A program made the position numbers and the translations under genes. Positions 27,277-37,625 of a stretch of DNA of 64,000 nt are shown here, in pieces; within the stretch, counting starts at the first letter, position 1; every line of letters begins with the position of its first letter. Source of the DNA: Thermodesulfovibrio sp. Lineage in GTDB: Bacteria > Nitrospirota > Thermodesulfovibrionia > Thermodesulfovibrionales > Thermodesulfovibrionaceae. Location: positions 54,566-118,565 of the forward strand of contig DYFF01000006.1 in the NCBI GenBank assembly GCA_020725335.1, in the 5' to 3' direction. The notes under the pieces were generated by a model, which did not search any database, was not told the DNA's origin, and worked only from the letters and a program-made list of their open reading frames with translations.

Positions 27277-29683
27277 AAAAACAATGCAAAGAGAAACCCC
27301 AAAAGTAGGCTTACATGAGACAATTATATCTTATGAAGATGCTATTAAATGGACTGATAAAAAAAGTGTAACTATTTACGGCAATGTAGAAGGCAAAAGA
27401 ATTCCCTCAAGAATTCTTGAGGAGTTTATTCAGGAAGCAGTCAAGCAAGGAGCAAGAAATCTTCACATATATGCCGATGGACAACACGGAATAGGTGGAA
27501 GAATTTATCCACAGGGAGAAACAGTAAAGATTACCATAGAAGGACCTGTTGGACAGAGATGTGGTTCAATGGGAATGTTCGGAACTGAAATAACTGTAAA
27601 AGGCAGTGTATCCGATGACGTAGGATGGCTTAACTGTGGTGCTAAGATAACCGTGCTTGGAGACGCTACAAACGGAGCCTGGAATGCAGCTGCTCAAGGT
27701 ATTCTGTATGTTCAGGGAAGTGGTGGTGCCCGTTGTGACACCATGACAAAACATAATCCCCGTTTTGAGCCTCCACAGTCATGGTATTTTAGAGATGTTG
27801 GAGACTCCTTCGCTGAGTTTAAAGCAGGAGGAATTGCTGTAATCTGTGGAGTAAATCCCCGTAATCCACGCAGTGTGCTTGGATATAGACCCTGTGTTGG
27901 AATGGTTGGTGGTGTAATCTATTTTCGTGGGAACATAGATAGCTATTCAGAAAAAGATGTAAAGCTTCTTGAACTAAGTGAACAAGACTGGCAATGGCTC
28001 TCTGAAAATTTAAAAACCTATCTGACAGCAATTGAAAGGACCGAATTTTATGATGTTCTCACAAAAAATCCAAATGAATGGCGCAAACTTATACCTTACA
28101 CTCCTCAAGAAAGAAGACAGAAAAAATGGTTTAAGGTTTCTATAGAAAACTTCAGAAAAGACTACTGGGAAAAAGAAGTCGGAAAAGGCGGAATTTTTGC
28201 TGAATATATTGACCATGAACCAACTATTATCCCATATATAGTTACAGGTGAGTACCGTAGATACAAACCAATTTGGGCAAATGAAAAGTATGCACCACCC
28301 TGTGCATACAGCTGTCCAACGCATATACCAACTCATAAGAGAACAGCTCTAATTAGACTTGGCAAAGTAAAAGAGGCAATTGACATGGTTCTTGAGTATA
28401 GCCCTCTACCAGCCACAGTATGCGGAATGATATGTCCAAACCTGTGCATGCAGGCTTGTACCCGTGGAATAATAGATATGCCAATATCGGTTAAAGAGTT
28501 CGGAAAAGCCTCCCTTGAGCTTCCTGCTCCGAAAAAACCTAAAACTACAGGCCATAAAGTAGCAATAATTGGTGCAGGACCTGCTGGAATGTCTGCCGCA
28601 TGGCAGCTTAGCCTTAAAGGACATGATGTAACAATTTTTGAGGCATCTGACAAAATTGGAGGTAAAATAGAACTCTGCATACCTGAGCATAGGCTCAACA
28701 AAGAGATACTTCACAGAGAAATAGAAAGATTTAAAGAAGTAGTAACTGATATTAGGCTAAACACAAAGGTTACGAAAAAGCTTTTTGAGCAATTTTTGAA
28801 GGAATACGAGTTTATCATAATCGCTGTTGGAGCCCACAAGCCAAGGAAAATACCCTTCCCTGGCTCTGAGTATGCTGTCTCAGCCTATGAATTCATGAGA
28901 GACATAAACAGAGGAAAAACCTATGACCTTAAGGGTAAGAGAGTAGTAATAATTGGTGCAGGAAATGTGGGAATGGATACAGGAGTCGAGGCATACCTGT
29001 GTGGCGCAGCCTCAGTTACAGCAGTTGATATTCAAAAACCAGCTGCCTATGGTGCAGAGCTTCAGTATGCAAAACAAAAGGGTGTAGAAATAATATGGCC
29101 TAAAGTTACAGAGAAATATGTGCCAGAGGAGAAAAAAATATACTTTACTGACGGAACAAGCCTTGATGCTGATTTTGTAATTATGGCAATAGGTGACATG
29201 CCTGATTTAGATTTTATACCTCATCAGATTCACACAGAGAAAGGCTGGCTTGTAATAAATGAGTTCTTCCAGACATCCCACCCAAAAGTTTTCGCAATTG
29301 GAGATGTAACAGGACTTGGACTTGTAACCCATGCAATAGGACATGGAAGACTTCTTGCAGAATACTTACACGGAGAGCTAATGCATGCACCAATTACAAG
29401 GGACTTAAGACCAAGAATCCCATACGAAAAGATAAAAATTGACTACTATGAAAGATGTCGCGCTGTAACATCTCTTGAGCAAGAAGCAGAGAGGTGTCTT
29501 TCCTGTGGTTCCTGCAGAGACTGCCACATGTGCGAGATGACCTGTTACTGGGGTGCTATAAGCAGAGTTGAAAAGCCTGATGGCAGATATGAATATGTCG
29601 TAGATGAAAATAAATGCATTGCCTGCGGATTCTGCGTAGGAATATGCCCCTGTGGTGTCTGGGAGATGGTGGAAAATATTTAG
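27266..29683 (+). CDS. Glutamate synthase GXGXG domain fused to GltD-type oxidoreductase
   Basis: Residues 1 to about 270 are the GltB C-terminal GXGXG beta-helix domain (GGRIYPQGETVKI, GPVGQRCGSMGMFG, GGVIYFRG). After a linker comes a GltD-like part: a Cys-rich N-terminal domain (CAYSCPTHIPTHKR, VCGMICPNLCMQAC), an FAD motif (IIGAGPAGMSAAWQL) and an NAD(P) motif (VIIGAGNVGMDTG). The C-terminus carries two more 4Fe-4S motifs (CLSCGSCRDCHMCEMTC and CIACGFCVGICPCG). The 805-residue fusion supplies electrons and the scaffold for the split glutamate synthase. All cofactor motifs appear intact. Confidence 0.88.
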   Translation: MPAKKTMQRETPKVGLHETIISYEDAIKWTDKKSVTIYGNVEGKRIPSRILEEFIQEAVKQGARNLHIYADGQHGIGGRIYPQGETVKITIEGPVGQRCGSMGMFGTEITVKGSVSDDVGWLNCGAKITVLGDATNGAWNAAAQGILYVQGSGGARCDTMTKHNPRFEPPQSWYFRDVGDSFAEFKAGGIAVICGVNPRNPRSVLGYRPCVGMVGGVIYFRGNIDSYSEKDVKLLELSEQDWQWLSENLKTYLTAIERTEFYDVLTKNPNEWRKLIPYTPQERRQKKWFKVSIENFRKDYWEKEVGKGGIFAEYIDHEPTIIPYIVTGEYRRYKPIWANEKYAPPCAYSCPTHIPTHKRTALIRLGKVKEAIDMVLEYSPLPATVCGMICPNLCMQACTRGIIDMPISVKEFGKASLELPAPKKPKTTGHKVAIIGAGPAGMSAAWQLSLKGHDVTIFEASDKIGGKIELCIPEHRLNKEILHREIERFKEVVTDIRLNTKVTKKLFEQFLKEYEFIIIAVGAHKPRKIPFPGSEYAVSAYEFMRDINRGKTYDLKGKRVVIIGAGNVGMDTGVEAYLCGAASVTAVDIQKPAAYGAELQYAKQKGVEIIWPKVTEKYVPEEKKIYFTDGTSLDADFVIMAIGDMPDLDFIPHQIHTEKGWLVINEFFQTSHPKVFAIGDVTGLGLVTHAIGHGRLLAEYLHGELMHAPITRDLRPRIPYEKIKIDYYERCRAVTSLEQEAERCLSCGSCRDCHMCEMTCYWGAISRVEKPDGRYEYVVDENKCIACGFCVGICPCGVWEMVENI

Positions 29684-29981
29684 AAAAAATTAATTTTAAA
29701 AAGTTAAGAAAAAAAGCGACATTAAGGGGTAATGGATAACTTTGCAATAGCATATCCTGTTTTAAGTAGAATAAGGGGATTTTATAGTAGAAGATTTTAG
29801 GATATGCTGAATAGTAATAGTTTTATGACCAAAGTAAAAAGTAGAGATACCTCATAATTTTTATTATCCTTTTTGTCCAAAGATAAACACATACATAGAA
29901 AGAGATAAAAGTACATTAGAAGGGTATAGAGATTAAAAAGCCCATTAGAGTATTTAATTTAAAAGCTATAAATGTAGCAAA
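29684..29981. other. Intergenic region with nested inverted repeats
   Basis: No gene with a ribosome site is visible between the glutamate synthase operon and the speD control region. Two structured blocks are: AAAGTTA (29700-29706) with TAACTTT (29737-29743), enclosing CATTA-AGGGG-TAATG (29720-29734); and AGCATATCCT (29749-29758) with AGGATATGCT (29799-29808), a perfect 10-bp stem around a 40-nt loop. No U-tract follows. It may be a small RNA, a 3' UTR structure or an element remnant. Confidence 0.45.
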
Positions 29982-30011
29982 TTTGTCAATCTTATATATA
30001 AGATTGACAAA
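29982..30011. repeat. Perfect 30-bp palindrome at the speD promoter
   Basis: The half-site TTTGTCAATCTTATA is followed immediately by its exact reverse complement, so 30 bp are perfectly palindromic without a spacer. Each arm carries TTGACA in outward orientation. The right-hand copy (30004-30009) is the likely -35 box of speD. A dimeric repressor site is possible. Confidence 0.7.
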
Positions 30012-30033
30012 ATAAAAAATTTTTCATTAATAT
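30004..30033 (+). promoter_or_regulatory. Promoter of speD-speE
   Basis: TTGACA (30004-30009) is followed after 17 nt by TTAATA (30027-30032), or after 18 nt by TAATAT. The -35 box lies inside the 30-bp palindrome, so protein binding there would block transcription. Confidence 0.55.
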
Positions 30034-30089
30034 ATAAAATTTGCAGGGGCTTTGTCTCTGTGTGCATCTCTGTGGGAGGAGGGCGAAAA

Positions 30090-30497
30090 TTGTATGCTTT
30101 AGGGACCCATCTTTTAATTGAATTAAAAGACTGCAATCCTGAGATCCTCAAAGATCTCGAAAGTGTTCAAACCATTCTGGTTGATGCAGCAAAAAAAGCT
30201 AACGCCACAATAATTAACATTAATTTCCATGAGTTTAGTCCTTTTGGTATTAGTGGAGTAGTGGTTATTGCAGAATCACATTTAACTATTCATACGTGGC
30301 CCGAGTACGGTTTTGCAGCAGTTGATGTATTTACCTGTGGAGATACTATCAAACCTGAGATAGCTGCGCAGTATATTGTTGAAGCCTTTGAATGCAAAAA
30401 TCCTTCAATTGTAGAAATGAAAAGGGGAATCATCTCTCACAAAAATGAAAAGCTACCCCACAAGGTTTGTTATGAAGAATACCAAATGGTATGTTGA
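30090..30497 (+). CDS. speD: S-adenosylmethionine decarboxylase proenzyme
   Basis: This prokaryotic type 1B decarboxylase cleaves itself to make a pyruvoyl cofactor and produces the aminopropyl donor for spermidine. The self-cleavage site is E62-S63 in VIAESHLTIHTWPEYG, followed by the conserved FTCGD. The frame is open from a GTG at 30060. TTG at 30090 is preferred because GGAGGAGG at 30075-30082 precedes it by 7 nt and it gives the usual LGTHLLIEL N-terminus. The length of 135 residues fits. It overlaps speE by 26 nt. Confidence 0.9.
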   Translation: MYALGTHLLIELKDCNPEILKDLESVQTILVDAAKKANATIININFHEFSPFGISGVVVIAESHLTIHTWPEYGFAAVDVFTCGDTIKPEIAAQYIVEAFECKNPSIVEMKRGIISHKNEKLPHKVCYEEYQMVC

Positions 30498-31365
30498 GGA
30501 AACAACAGAAAATGAAATCCTACTTCATTCTCTGAGGGAGATAATCTACTCGGGTAGTTCTCCCTATCAGAGAATAGAGGTAGTTAAAACAGGTAACATG
30601 GGTAAATGTTTATATCTGGACGGTAAAATTCAGTCGTCAGAAATGGATGAATTCATATACCATGAAGCTTTAGTTCATCCAGCCATGTTCCTGTGCAATT
30701 CACCTAAGGTGGTCCTGATTGCAGGCGGCGGAGAAGGAGCAACTATAAGGGAAGTTTTAAAACATCCTGTAAATGAAGTAATAATGGTAGACCTCGATGA
30801 AGAAGTAGTGAATATTTCAAAAAAATTTCTTCCAGAATGGAGCGAAGGCGCTTTCGATGATCCGAGGGTTAAGTTAGTTATAGATGATGCAAGGGCATAT
30901 ATAGAAAAGATGAAGGATTACTTCGATGTAATAATAATAGATTTACCTGAACCAACAGAAGGAGGGCCAGCCTATCTGCTTTATACAAAGGAATTCTATG
31001 AGAAAATATATGAAGCTCTAAAAAAAGATGGTATAATGGTAACTCAATCTGCATCAACTTCTACAAATAATCTCTTTGTATTCGTATCGATAATCAAAAC
31101 TATAAAAGAAATATTTCCCTATGTAAAACCTTATATTGCCAATATACCATCATTTTTTGCTCCCTGGGGATTTGTACTTGCATCTAAGATAGTAAATCCT
31201 GATGATGTTGATTTAAAAGGGAAGATATCCGAGCTTGATGAAAAATTAAGATTTTTTGATTTAGATGCCTATGTTGGAATGTTTAGCCTTCCTAAACACA
31301 TCAAAAAAGCTATCAATGAAAGAGGGGTAGTTATTCGTGATAACTCCCCTCTTTCGTTTTATTAA
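30472..31365 (+). CDS. speE: Polyamine aminopropyltransferase (spermidine synthase)
   Basis: SpeE transfers the aminopropyl group from decarboxylated SAM to putrescine or a related amine. Recognised blocks are LYLDGKIQSSEMDEFIYHEALVHPAM, the nucleotide loop LIAGGGEGATIREVLKH, DLDEEVVNISKKFLP, and the catalytic DLPEPTEGGPAYLLYTKEFY. The ATG at 30472 gives the standard N-terminus; an in-frame ATG at 30445 lies deeper in speD. The DLPEPTEG sequence differs from the DSTDP of strict spermidine synthases, so substrate preference, for example for longer or branched amines, is open. Confidence 0.87.
   Translation: MKNTKWYVEETTENEILLHSLREIIYSGSSPYQRIEVVKTGNMGKCLYLDGKIQSSEMDEFIYHEALVHPAMFLCNSPKVVLIAGGGEGATIREVLKHPVNEVIMVDLDEEVVNISKKFLPEWSEGAFDDPRVKLVIDDARAYIEKMKDYFDVIIIDLPEPTEGGPAYLLYTKEFYEKIYEALKKDGIMVTQSASTSTNNLFVFVSIIKTIKEIFPYVKPYIANIPSFFAPWGFVLASKIVNPDDVDLKGKISELDEKLRFFDLDAYVGMFSLPKHIKKAINERGVVIRDNSPLSFY
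31318..31360 (+). terminator. Terminator embedded in the speE coding end
   Basis: GAAAGAGGGG (31318-31327) pairs with CCCCTCTTTC (31346-31355). An inner AGTTAT/ATAACT extends the stem to 16 bp with one bulged T, and G-TTTT follows. The whole hairpin codes for the last residues of SpeE. It should end the speDE transcript before the convergent pgk gene. Confidence 0.75.
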
Positions 31366-32576
31366 TCTCTTTTTCTATTTGGTAAAGCAGCTAATCCAAC
31401 CAATTCTTTTCCTTCAAGAAGTTGAAGGGCAGCTCCTCCACCTGTAGATATGAAAGATATAGAATCACTTACTCCTGCCTTATGTACTGCATAATCAGTG
31501 TCTCCGCCACCTACAATAGTAAAAGCATAGGAATCTGCTACTGCATGAGCAATTGCAAAGGTACCTCTTGAGAAAGCATCTATTTCAAAAACTCCCATTG
31601 GTCCATTCCAAAGAATTGTTTTAGCATCATGAAGAACTTCTGTAAAAAGCTTAACTGAAGCAGGTCCTATATCCAGACCTCTCCAGCCAGAAGGTATCTC
31701 CTGAATTGGAACAATCTTAGTTTCAGCTCCTGGTTCAATACTTTGAGAAATAACAACATCTACGGGCAGGTAAAATTTAACTTTATTTTGACGGAGTTTG
31801 ACCATTATTTCACGTGCAAAATCTATCATTTCTTGATCAACGAGGGAGTCTCCTACTTCATAATCCATTGCTTTAATAAAGGTAAAAGCCATACCTCCGC
31901 CTACTATTACTTTATCTGCCTTATCAGCAAGATTTTCAAGAACACCTATCTTACCACCTACCTTAGCTCCTCCGAGAATTACTACAAAGGGTCTTATAGG
32001 TGATTCAATTGCTCCTTTTAGGTATTCTATTTCCTTCTTTAATAAAAATCCTGCTGCAGACGGAATAAATTTAGGGATTCCTACAATTGACGCATGTACT
32101 CTATGGGAGGCTCCAAAAGCATCATTAATATAAAAATCAGCTAAGGATGCAAGAGCCTTTGCAAACTTTTCATCGTTTTTCTCTTCCTCAATATGAAATC
32201 TAAGATTTTCAAGTAATAATACATCGCCTCCTTTCATTCTTGCAACAAGACTTTCTACCTGAGGACCAATGCAGTCAGGAGCAAAAATTACCTCTTTATT
32301 AAGAAGTCTTTGTAATCTTCTTGCAACTGGAGCTAAAGAGTATTTAGGGTCTATCTTACCTTTGGGTCTTCCTAAATGAGAGGCTAATATTACCTTAGCA
32401 CCTTCATCAATAGCATAATTAATAGTTGGCAAGGTAGAGCGAATTCTTCTGTCATCAGTTATCATTAAATTTGCATCAAGAGGCACATTAAAATCAGCTC
32501 TAATAAAAACTCTGTTCCCTTTTATTGGCAAATCTTCAATGGTAACCTTATCAAAAGCATTATTAAAGGGTGCCAT
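31362..32576 (-). CDS. pgk: Phosphoglycerate kinase
   Basis: Pgk interconverts 1,3-bisphosphoglycerate and 3-phosphoglycerate with ADP/ATP in glycolysis or gluconeogenesis. Landmarks are VFIRADFNVPLD, LASHLGRPKG, the nucleotide region GGAKVGGKIGVLENL, NGPMGVFE and the C-terminal GGGDT. The length of 404 residues is normal. It lies 13 nt after gap and ends with a 3-nt overlap against the speE stop on the other strand. Confidence 0.96.
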   Translation of the reverse strand: MAPFNNAFDKVTIEDLPIKGNRVFIRADFNVPLDANLMITDDRRIRSTLPTINYAIDEGAKVILASHLGRPKGKIDPKYSLAPVARRLQRLLNKEVIFAPDCIGPQVESLVARMKGGDVLLLENLRFHIEEEKNDEKFAKALASLADFYINDAFGASHRVHASIVGIPKFIPSAAGFLLKKEIEYLKGAIESPIRPFVVILGGAKVGGKIGVLENLADKADKVIVGGGMAFTFIKAMDYEVGDSLVDQEMIDFAREIMVKLRQNKVKFYLPVDVVISQSIEPGAETKIVPIQEIPSGWRGLDIGPASVKLFTEVLHDAKTILWNGPMGVFEIDAFSRGTFAIAHAVADSYAFTIVGGGDTDYAVHKAGVSDSISFISTGGGAALQLLEGKELVGLAALPNRKRD

Positions 32577-32589
32577 ACTTTCCTCCTGC

Positions 32590-34837
<2,248 letters not shown>

Positions 34838-34844
34838 AAGCACT

Positions 34845-34874
34845 ATAATAACATTTAATTTTATATGAGCTCAA
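34845..34874 (-). promoter_or_regulatory. Promoter of DUF1015-gap-pgk, leaderless layout
   Basis: On the minus strand TTGAGC (34874-34869), an 18-nt spacer and TATTAT (34850-34845) are followed 7 nt later by the ATG of the DUF1015 gene. Transcription would begin at or just before the start codon. Confidence 0.45.
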
Positions 34875-34892
34875 CTCAAAAAATTATTATGA

Positions 34893-35615
34893 TTACTTAA
34901 GCAAAGTTTCAAAATCTAAACTTTTCAAAGCAGTATCTCCGATATTATCCTTATTGAGTTCTGTCAAATAGGGGAGTATCCCTAAAAGAGGAATATCCAA
35001 TATTTCTGACAGAATCTCCGGATTTGTCTTCTCTGCAATATCTCCTTTCGTTACAATAGAATAATTTATGATAAAACCCTTTATGGGTATTTTTTTATTT
35101 AATAAAGATTCAACGGTAAGAAGAGTATGATTGATAGTTCCTAAGGAAGGTCTGCTCACAACTATTACCTCTAATCCCATATCTTTAATTAAATCTCTGA
35201 CAAAATAGAAAGATTTTGTCTTCTTTTTTTGTTCCTTTATTATAGGAACCATTAAGCCACCTATTCCTTCAACTATCATATAATCGTATTTCTTTTTTAA
35301 ATTTTCAAAAACTTTAAAAATTCTGTCTAAATCAATATCCATATTCTCAAGTCTCGATGCTACAATAGGGCTTAAAGGATGTTCAAATTTAATGGGAGTA
35401 ACAAAATCTAAAGGATCATTCATTTCTGCCATGTCTCTCAGAAACATCCCATCAGAAGGGAGAAGAATGCCATCCTTGTTTAAACAGCCTGTTTCTATTG
35501 GTTTCATTGCTCCGACCTTAAGTCCTTTTTTAATAAAACCTCTTAAAATAGCAGCGCTTACTATTGTTTTACCTACTCCTGTATCTGTTCCTGTTATAAA
35601 ATAGCCAAATTTCAT
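34893..35615 (-). CDS. bioD: Dethiobiotin synthase
   Basis: BioD closes the ureido ring of dethiobiotin with CO2 and ATP. The P-loop GTDTGVGKT sits at the N-terminus; KPIETGC and the VEGIGGLMVPI block match the family. The ATG at 35615 has an AAGGAGG ribosome site 7 nt upstream; a TTG at 35621 is in frame. The length of 240 residues is usual. No other biotin gene is in the window, so this is an isolated pathway step. Confidence 0.9.
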   Translation of the reverse strand: MKFGYFITGTDTGVGKTIVSAAILRGFIKKGLKVGAMKPIETGCLNKDGILLPSDGMFLRDMAEMNDPLDFVTPIKFEHPLSPIVASRLENMDIDLDRIFKVFENLKKKYDYMIVEGIGGLMVPIIKEQKKKTKSFYFVRDLIKDMGLEVIVVSRPSLGTINHTLLTVESLLNKKIPIKGFIINYSIVTKGDIAEKTNPEILSEILDIPLLGILPYLTELNKDNIGDTALKSLDFETLLK

Positions 35616-35653
35616 CTCCAAGCCTCCTTTTAAAGATTTATATCGTTATATGG

Positions 35654-35659
35654 TATAAT
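35654..35659 (+). promoter_or_regulatory. Consensus -10 box upstream of the 35.7-kb gene pair
   Basis: A perfect TATAAT lies 38 nt upstream of the GTG start at 35698, in the gap between divergent bioD and this gene. The -35 region is weak. Confidence 0.4.
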
Positions 35660-35697
35660 GTTGTATAAACTAAAGGCAACCATATTGGGAGGAAAAT

Positions 35698-36273
35698 GTG
35701 TTAAGATTCGAAGAATTGCAGATGAAAATTATGGATGCTGCCAAAAATTATCTTGATGTTTTTGACATGGCTACCCTAATAGAACAATATTCTTTAAATA
35801 AAGAAAGCAGATTATCAATGACATTACCAGAATTAAAACCACCCTATCCCCTTTCTGCAACAGTAACTTTCTCTTACGATGCTCAACAAACAAGTTTTTC
35901 TCTTATGTTTAATGAAGATGATGAGGAAGAAGATAACAAATTCGGTGATGTAGTAGAAGTTGACGTAAGCATAAGTCTGCCCTTTCTTGAAGGATACAAT
36001 AATGTTGCTGAACTTTTTGAAGAAATAACTAATACCATTCCTGACCTTGATCCTGTTTTAATTAAAAAAGAATTTTTTAGGCAAGATATGATAAATGGGG
36101 AAGAATATGAAATTGTCTATTCATACATAATAGAGGGTGAAGAATTAACGAACTCTCAAATTTATGAAGACATGTTCTTCGAATTGAACAGTATTTTAAG
36201 AACAATTTATGATAAAACAAGATACTTTATCGAGATGTCATGGTATAGAGAACATGAAGAAGATAGTTTTTGA
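35698..36273 (+). CDS. Hypothetical acidic protein
   Basis: I do not recognise this 191-residue protein. It has no signal peptide, membrane helix or Cys cluster. It is strongly acidic, with a DDEEEDN stretch near residue 80, and it looks like a soluble alpha/beta protein. The start is GTG at 35698 with GGGAGGA just upstream. It overlaps the following HAD phosphatase gene by 20 nt, so the two are probably made together. The ORF is long and well placed and appears real; function is unknown. Confidence 0.7.
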   Translation: MLRFEELQMKIMDAAKNYLDVFDMATLIEQYSLNKESRLSMTLPELKPPYPLSATVTFSYDAQQTSFSLMFNEDDEEEDNKFGDVVEVDVSISLPFLEGYNNVAELFEEITNTIPDLDPVLIKKEFFRQDMINGEEYEIVYSYIIEGEELTNSQIYEDMFFELNSILRTIYDKTRYFIEMSWYREHEEDSF

Positions 36274-36907
36274 TGAAATTGAAACTATACTTTTAGATAT
36301 GGACGGAACAATCCTTGACAAGTATTATGATGATTACTTCTGGGAGATATATGTACCTGAAAAATACTCATTGAAAAATAACATATCTTTTCAAGAAGCA
36401 CAGAAAATTCTTTTTGCCATGTATAAAGCTGAAGAAGGCACACTAAATTGGACAGACATTGACTTTTGGTCAAAAAAAACAGGACTTGATATCTTCTCTT
36501 TAAAAAGAGAAGTAGAAGAATTGATTAGCCCACATCCTGATTCTGAAGAATTTTTGAAAACAATAAATTCTAATGGTAAAAAAATTCATCTTGTTACAAA
36601 CGCTCATAATAAAGTCATGGAACTTAAGCTAAACAAAACAGGATTTTATAAATATTTCAATTCTTGTATTACTTCTTTTGATATAGGCTTTCCTAAAGAA
36701 AATATTAAATTTTGGGAAAAATTAAAAGTTGAATACAAGATAAATCCAGAAAACACTCTATTTATCGATGACACAGAGGAAATTCTTTATACAGCCTGGG
36801 TTTCTGGTATTAAATATCCTGTATTAAGGGCTATATCAAGTTCAAAATCAAATCCAAAAAAATCAAATCATTTTTTTACAATTAACAGCTTCACTGAAAT
36901 TTTATAA
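36254..36907 (+). CDS. HAD family hydrolase, GMP/IMP nucleotidase (YrfG)-like
   Basis: The nucleophile motif LLDMDGTILD, the HLVTNAH motif II and the FIDDTEEIL motif IV are those of HAD phosphatases. The N-terminal YYDDYFWEIYVPEKY segment resembles YrfG, a nucleotidase acting on IMP and GMP. The frame is open from 36209, but the ATG at 36254 places the DxD motif at the usual position and gives 217 residues. The substrate is inferred from resemblance only. Confidence 0.78.
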   Translation: MKKIVFDEIETILLDMDGTILDKYYDDYFWEIYVPEKYSLKNNISFQEAQKILFAMYKAEEGTLNWTDIDFWSKKTGLDIFSLKREVEELISPHPDSEEFLKTINSNGKKIHLVTNAHNKVMELKLNKTGFYKYFNSCITSFDIGFPKENIKFWEKLKVEYKINPENTLFIDDTEEILYTAWVSGIKYPVLRAISSSKSNPKKSNHFFTINSFTEIL

Positions 36908-36917
36908 AGCTAATATT

Positions 36918-37289
36918 CTATAGTAATCCCAATTCCTTTTTTAACCAAATCTTAATCTTTTCATTTATAGGACACATCCCGAATTTTATCTTGTCTTTGT
37001 TTTCTTCTAAAGCTTCAGTGAGTAAATCAATCGGAATCTCATCTACTTTAGCAATAGTTTCTCCAAAGCAATTACTTTTGTGCATCATAAGAAAAAGTTC
37101 AGGCTTTTTCCCTGAGGTTTCAATATAAAAGACATATCCTTTTATACGGTCTTTACATAAAATTTTTGTCCCTTCCTGTTTCATCACAGGTTCCATTACT
37201 TTAACAGGATCAATATCCCATAAAATATGCTGGGCGTAATAAGAATCCTTCTTTATATCTTCAAAACTTAAAAGCTGTTCCCATATCAT
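36918..37289 (-). CDS. Hypothetical protein downstream of ferredoxin:thioredoxin reductase
   Basis: I do not recognise this protein. From the ATG at 37289 it has 123 residues, is soluble, and contains three Cys (in ILCKDR, KSNCFGE and FGMCPIN). An AAGGAGG ribosome site inside the end of the ftr gene supports this start over the longer frame from 37427. It follows the ferredoxin:thioredoxin reductase gene with a 1-nt gap, so a redox-linked role is possible but not shown. It is the last gene of the minus-strand group. Confidence 0.65.
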   Translation of the reverse strand: MIWEQLLSFEDIKKDSYYAQHILWDIDPVKVMEPVMKQEGTKILCKDRIKGYVFYIETSGKKPELFLMMHKSNCFGETIAKVDEIPIDLLTEALEENKDKIKFGMCPINEKIKIWLKKELGLL

Positions 37290-37290
37290 A

Positions 37291-37623
37291 TTAAAACCCC
37301 TCCTTATTTTTTTGTCTTCTATCTGGAATAAAAACTTGTTGAATTTTCCCTTCATTAAAATCTTTTGAGACATAAAGTCCACAATAGCATCTTCCATATT
37401 CCTTGATATCTTCTTTGCTGTATACACATGGACAAATTATATCTTTATCTATTTCTTTATCTCCTGAAGCAAGCCTGCATGGACAGCACCTATATCCGTA
37501 TCTGTCTTCGTTTATTAATAATCCTCTTATTAAATCTAAAACAAATTCTTTATCTTTATTAAGCTCAATGCCTCTCATGAGGGCATAACTTTTTAGCCCT
37601 TCGTAAATCTTCTCTAAATCCAT
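37291..37623 (-). CDS. Ferredoxin:thioredoxin reductase catalytic (beta) chain
   Basis: All six family Cys are present: C47/C49 in CPCRLASG, C64/C66 in ICPC and C79/C81 in RCYCGLYV. They hold a 4Fe-4S cluster next to a redox disulfide that passes ferredoxin electrons to a thioredoxin. An additional Cys (C46) precedes the first pair. The length of 110 residues is standard, and no variable alpha chain is seen, as in non-photosynthetic versions. A glutaredoxin-like gene lies 2 nt upstream in the operon and is the obvious partner. Confidence 0.88.
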   Translation of the reverse strand: MDLEKIYEGLKSYALMRGIELNKDKEFVLDLIRGLLINEDRYGYRCCPCRLASGDKEIDKDIICPCVYSKEDIKEYGRCYCGLYVSKDFNEGKIQQVFIPDRRQKNKEGF

Positions 37624-37625
37624 AA

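Noticed and set aside
28333..28714. Two minus-strand ORFs over the GltD-like fusion.
   Set aside because: They are antisense shadows of a long gene with clear FAD and Fe-S motifs.
27604..29683. Possible misassembled fusion of GltB and GltD parts.
   Set aside because: The frame is continuous and all motifs are intact, and the linker is of normal length, so a true fusion is more likely.
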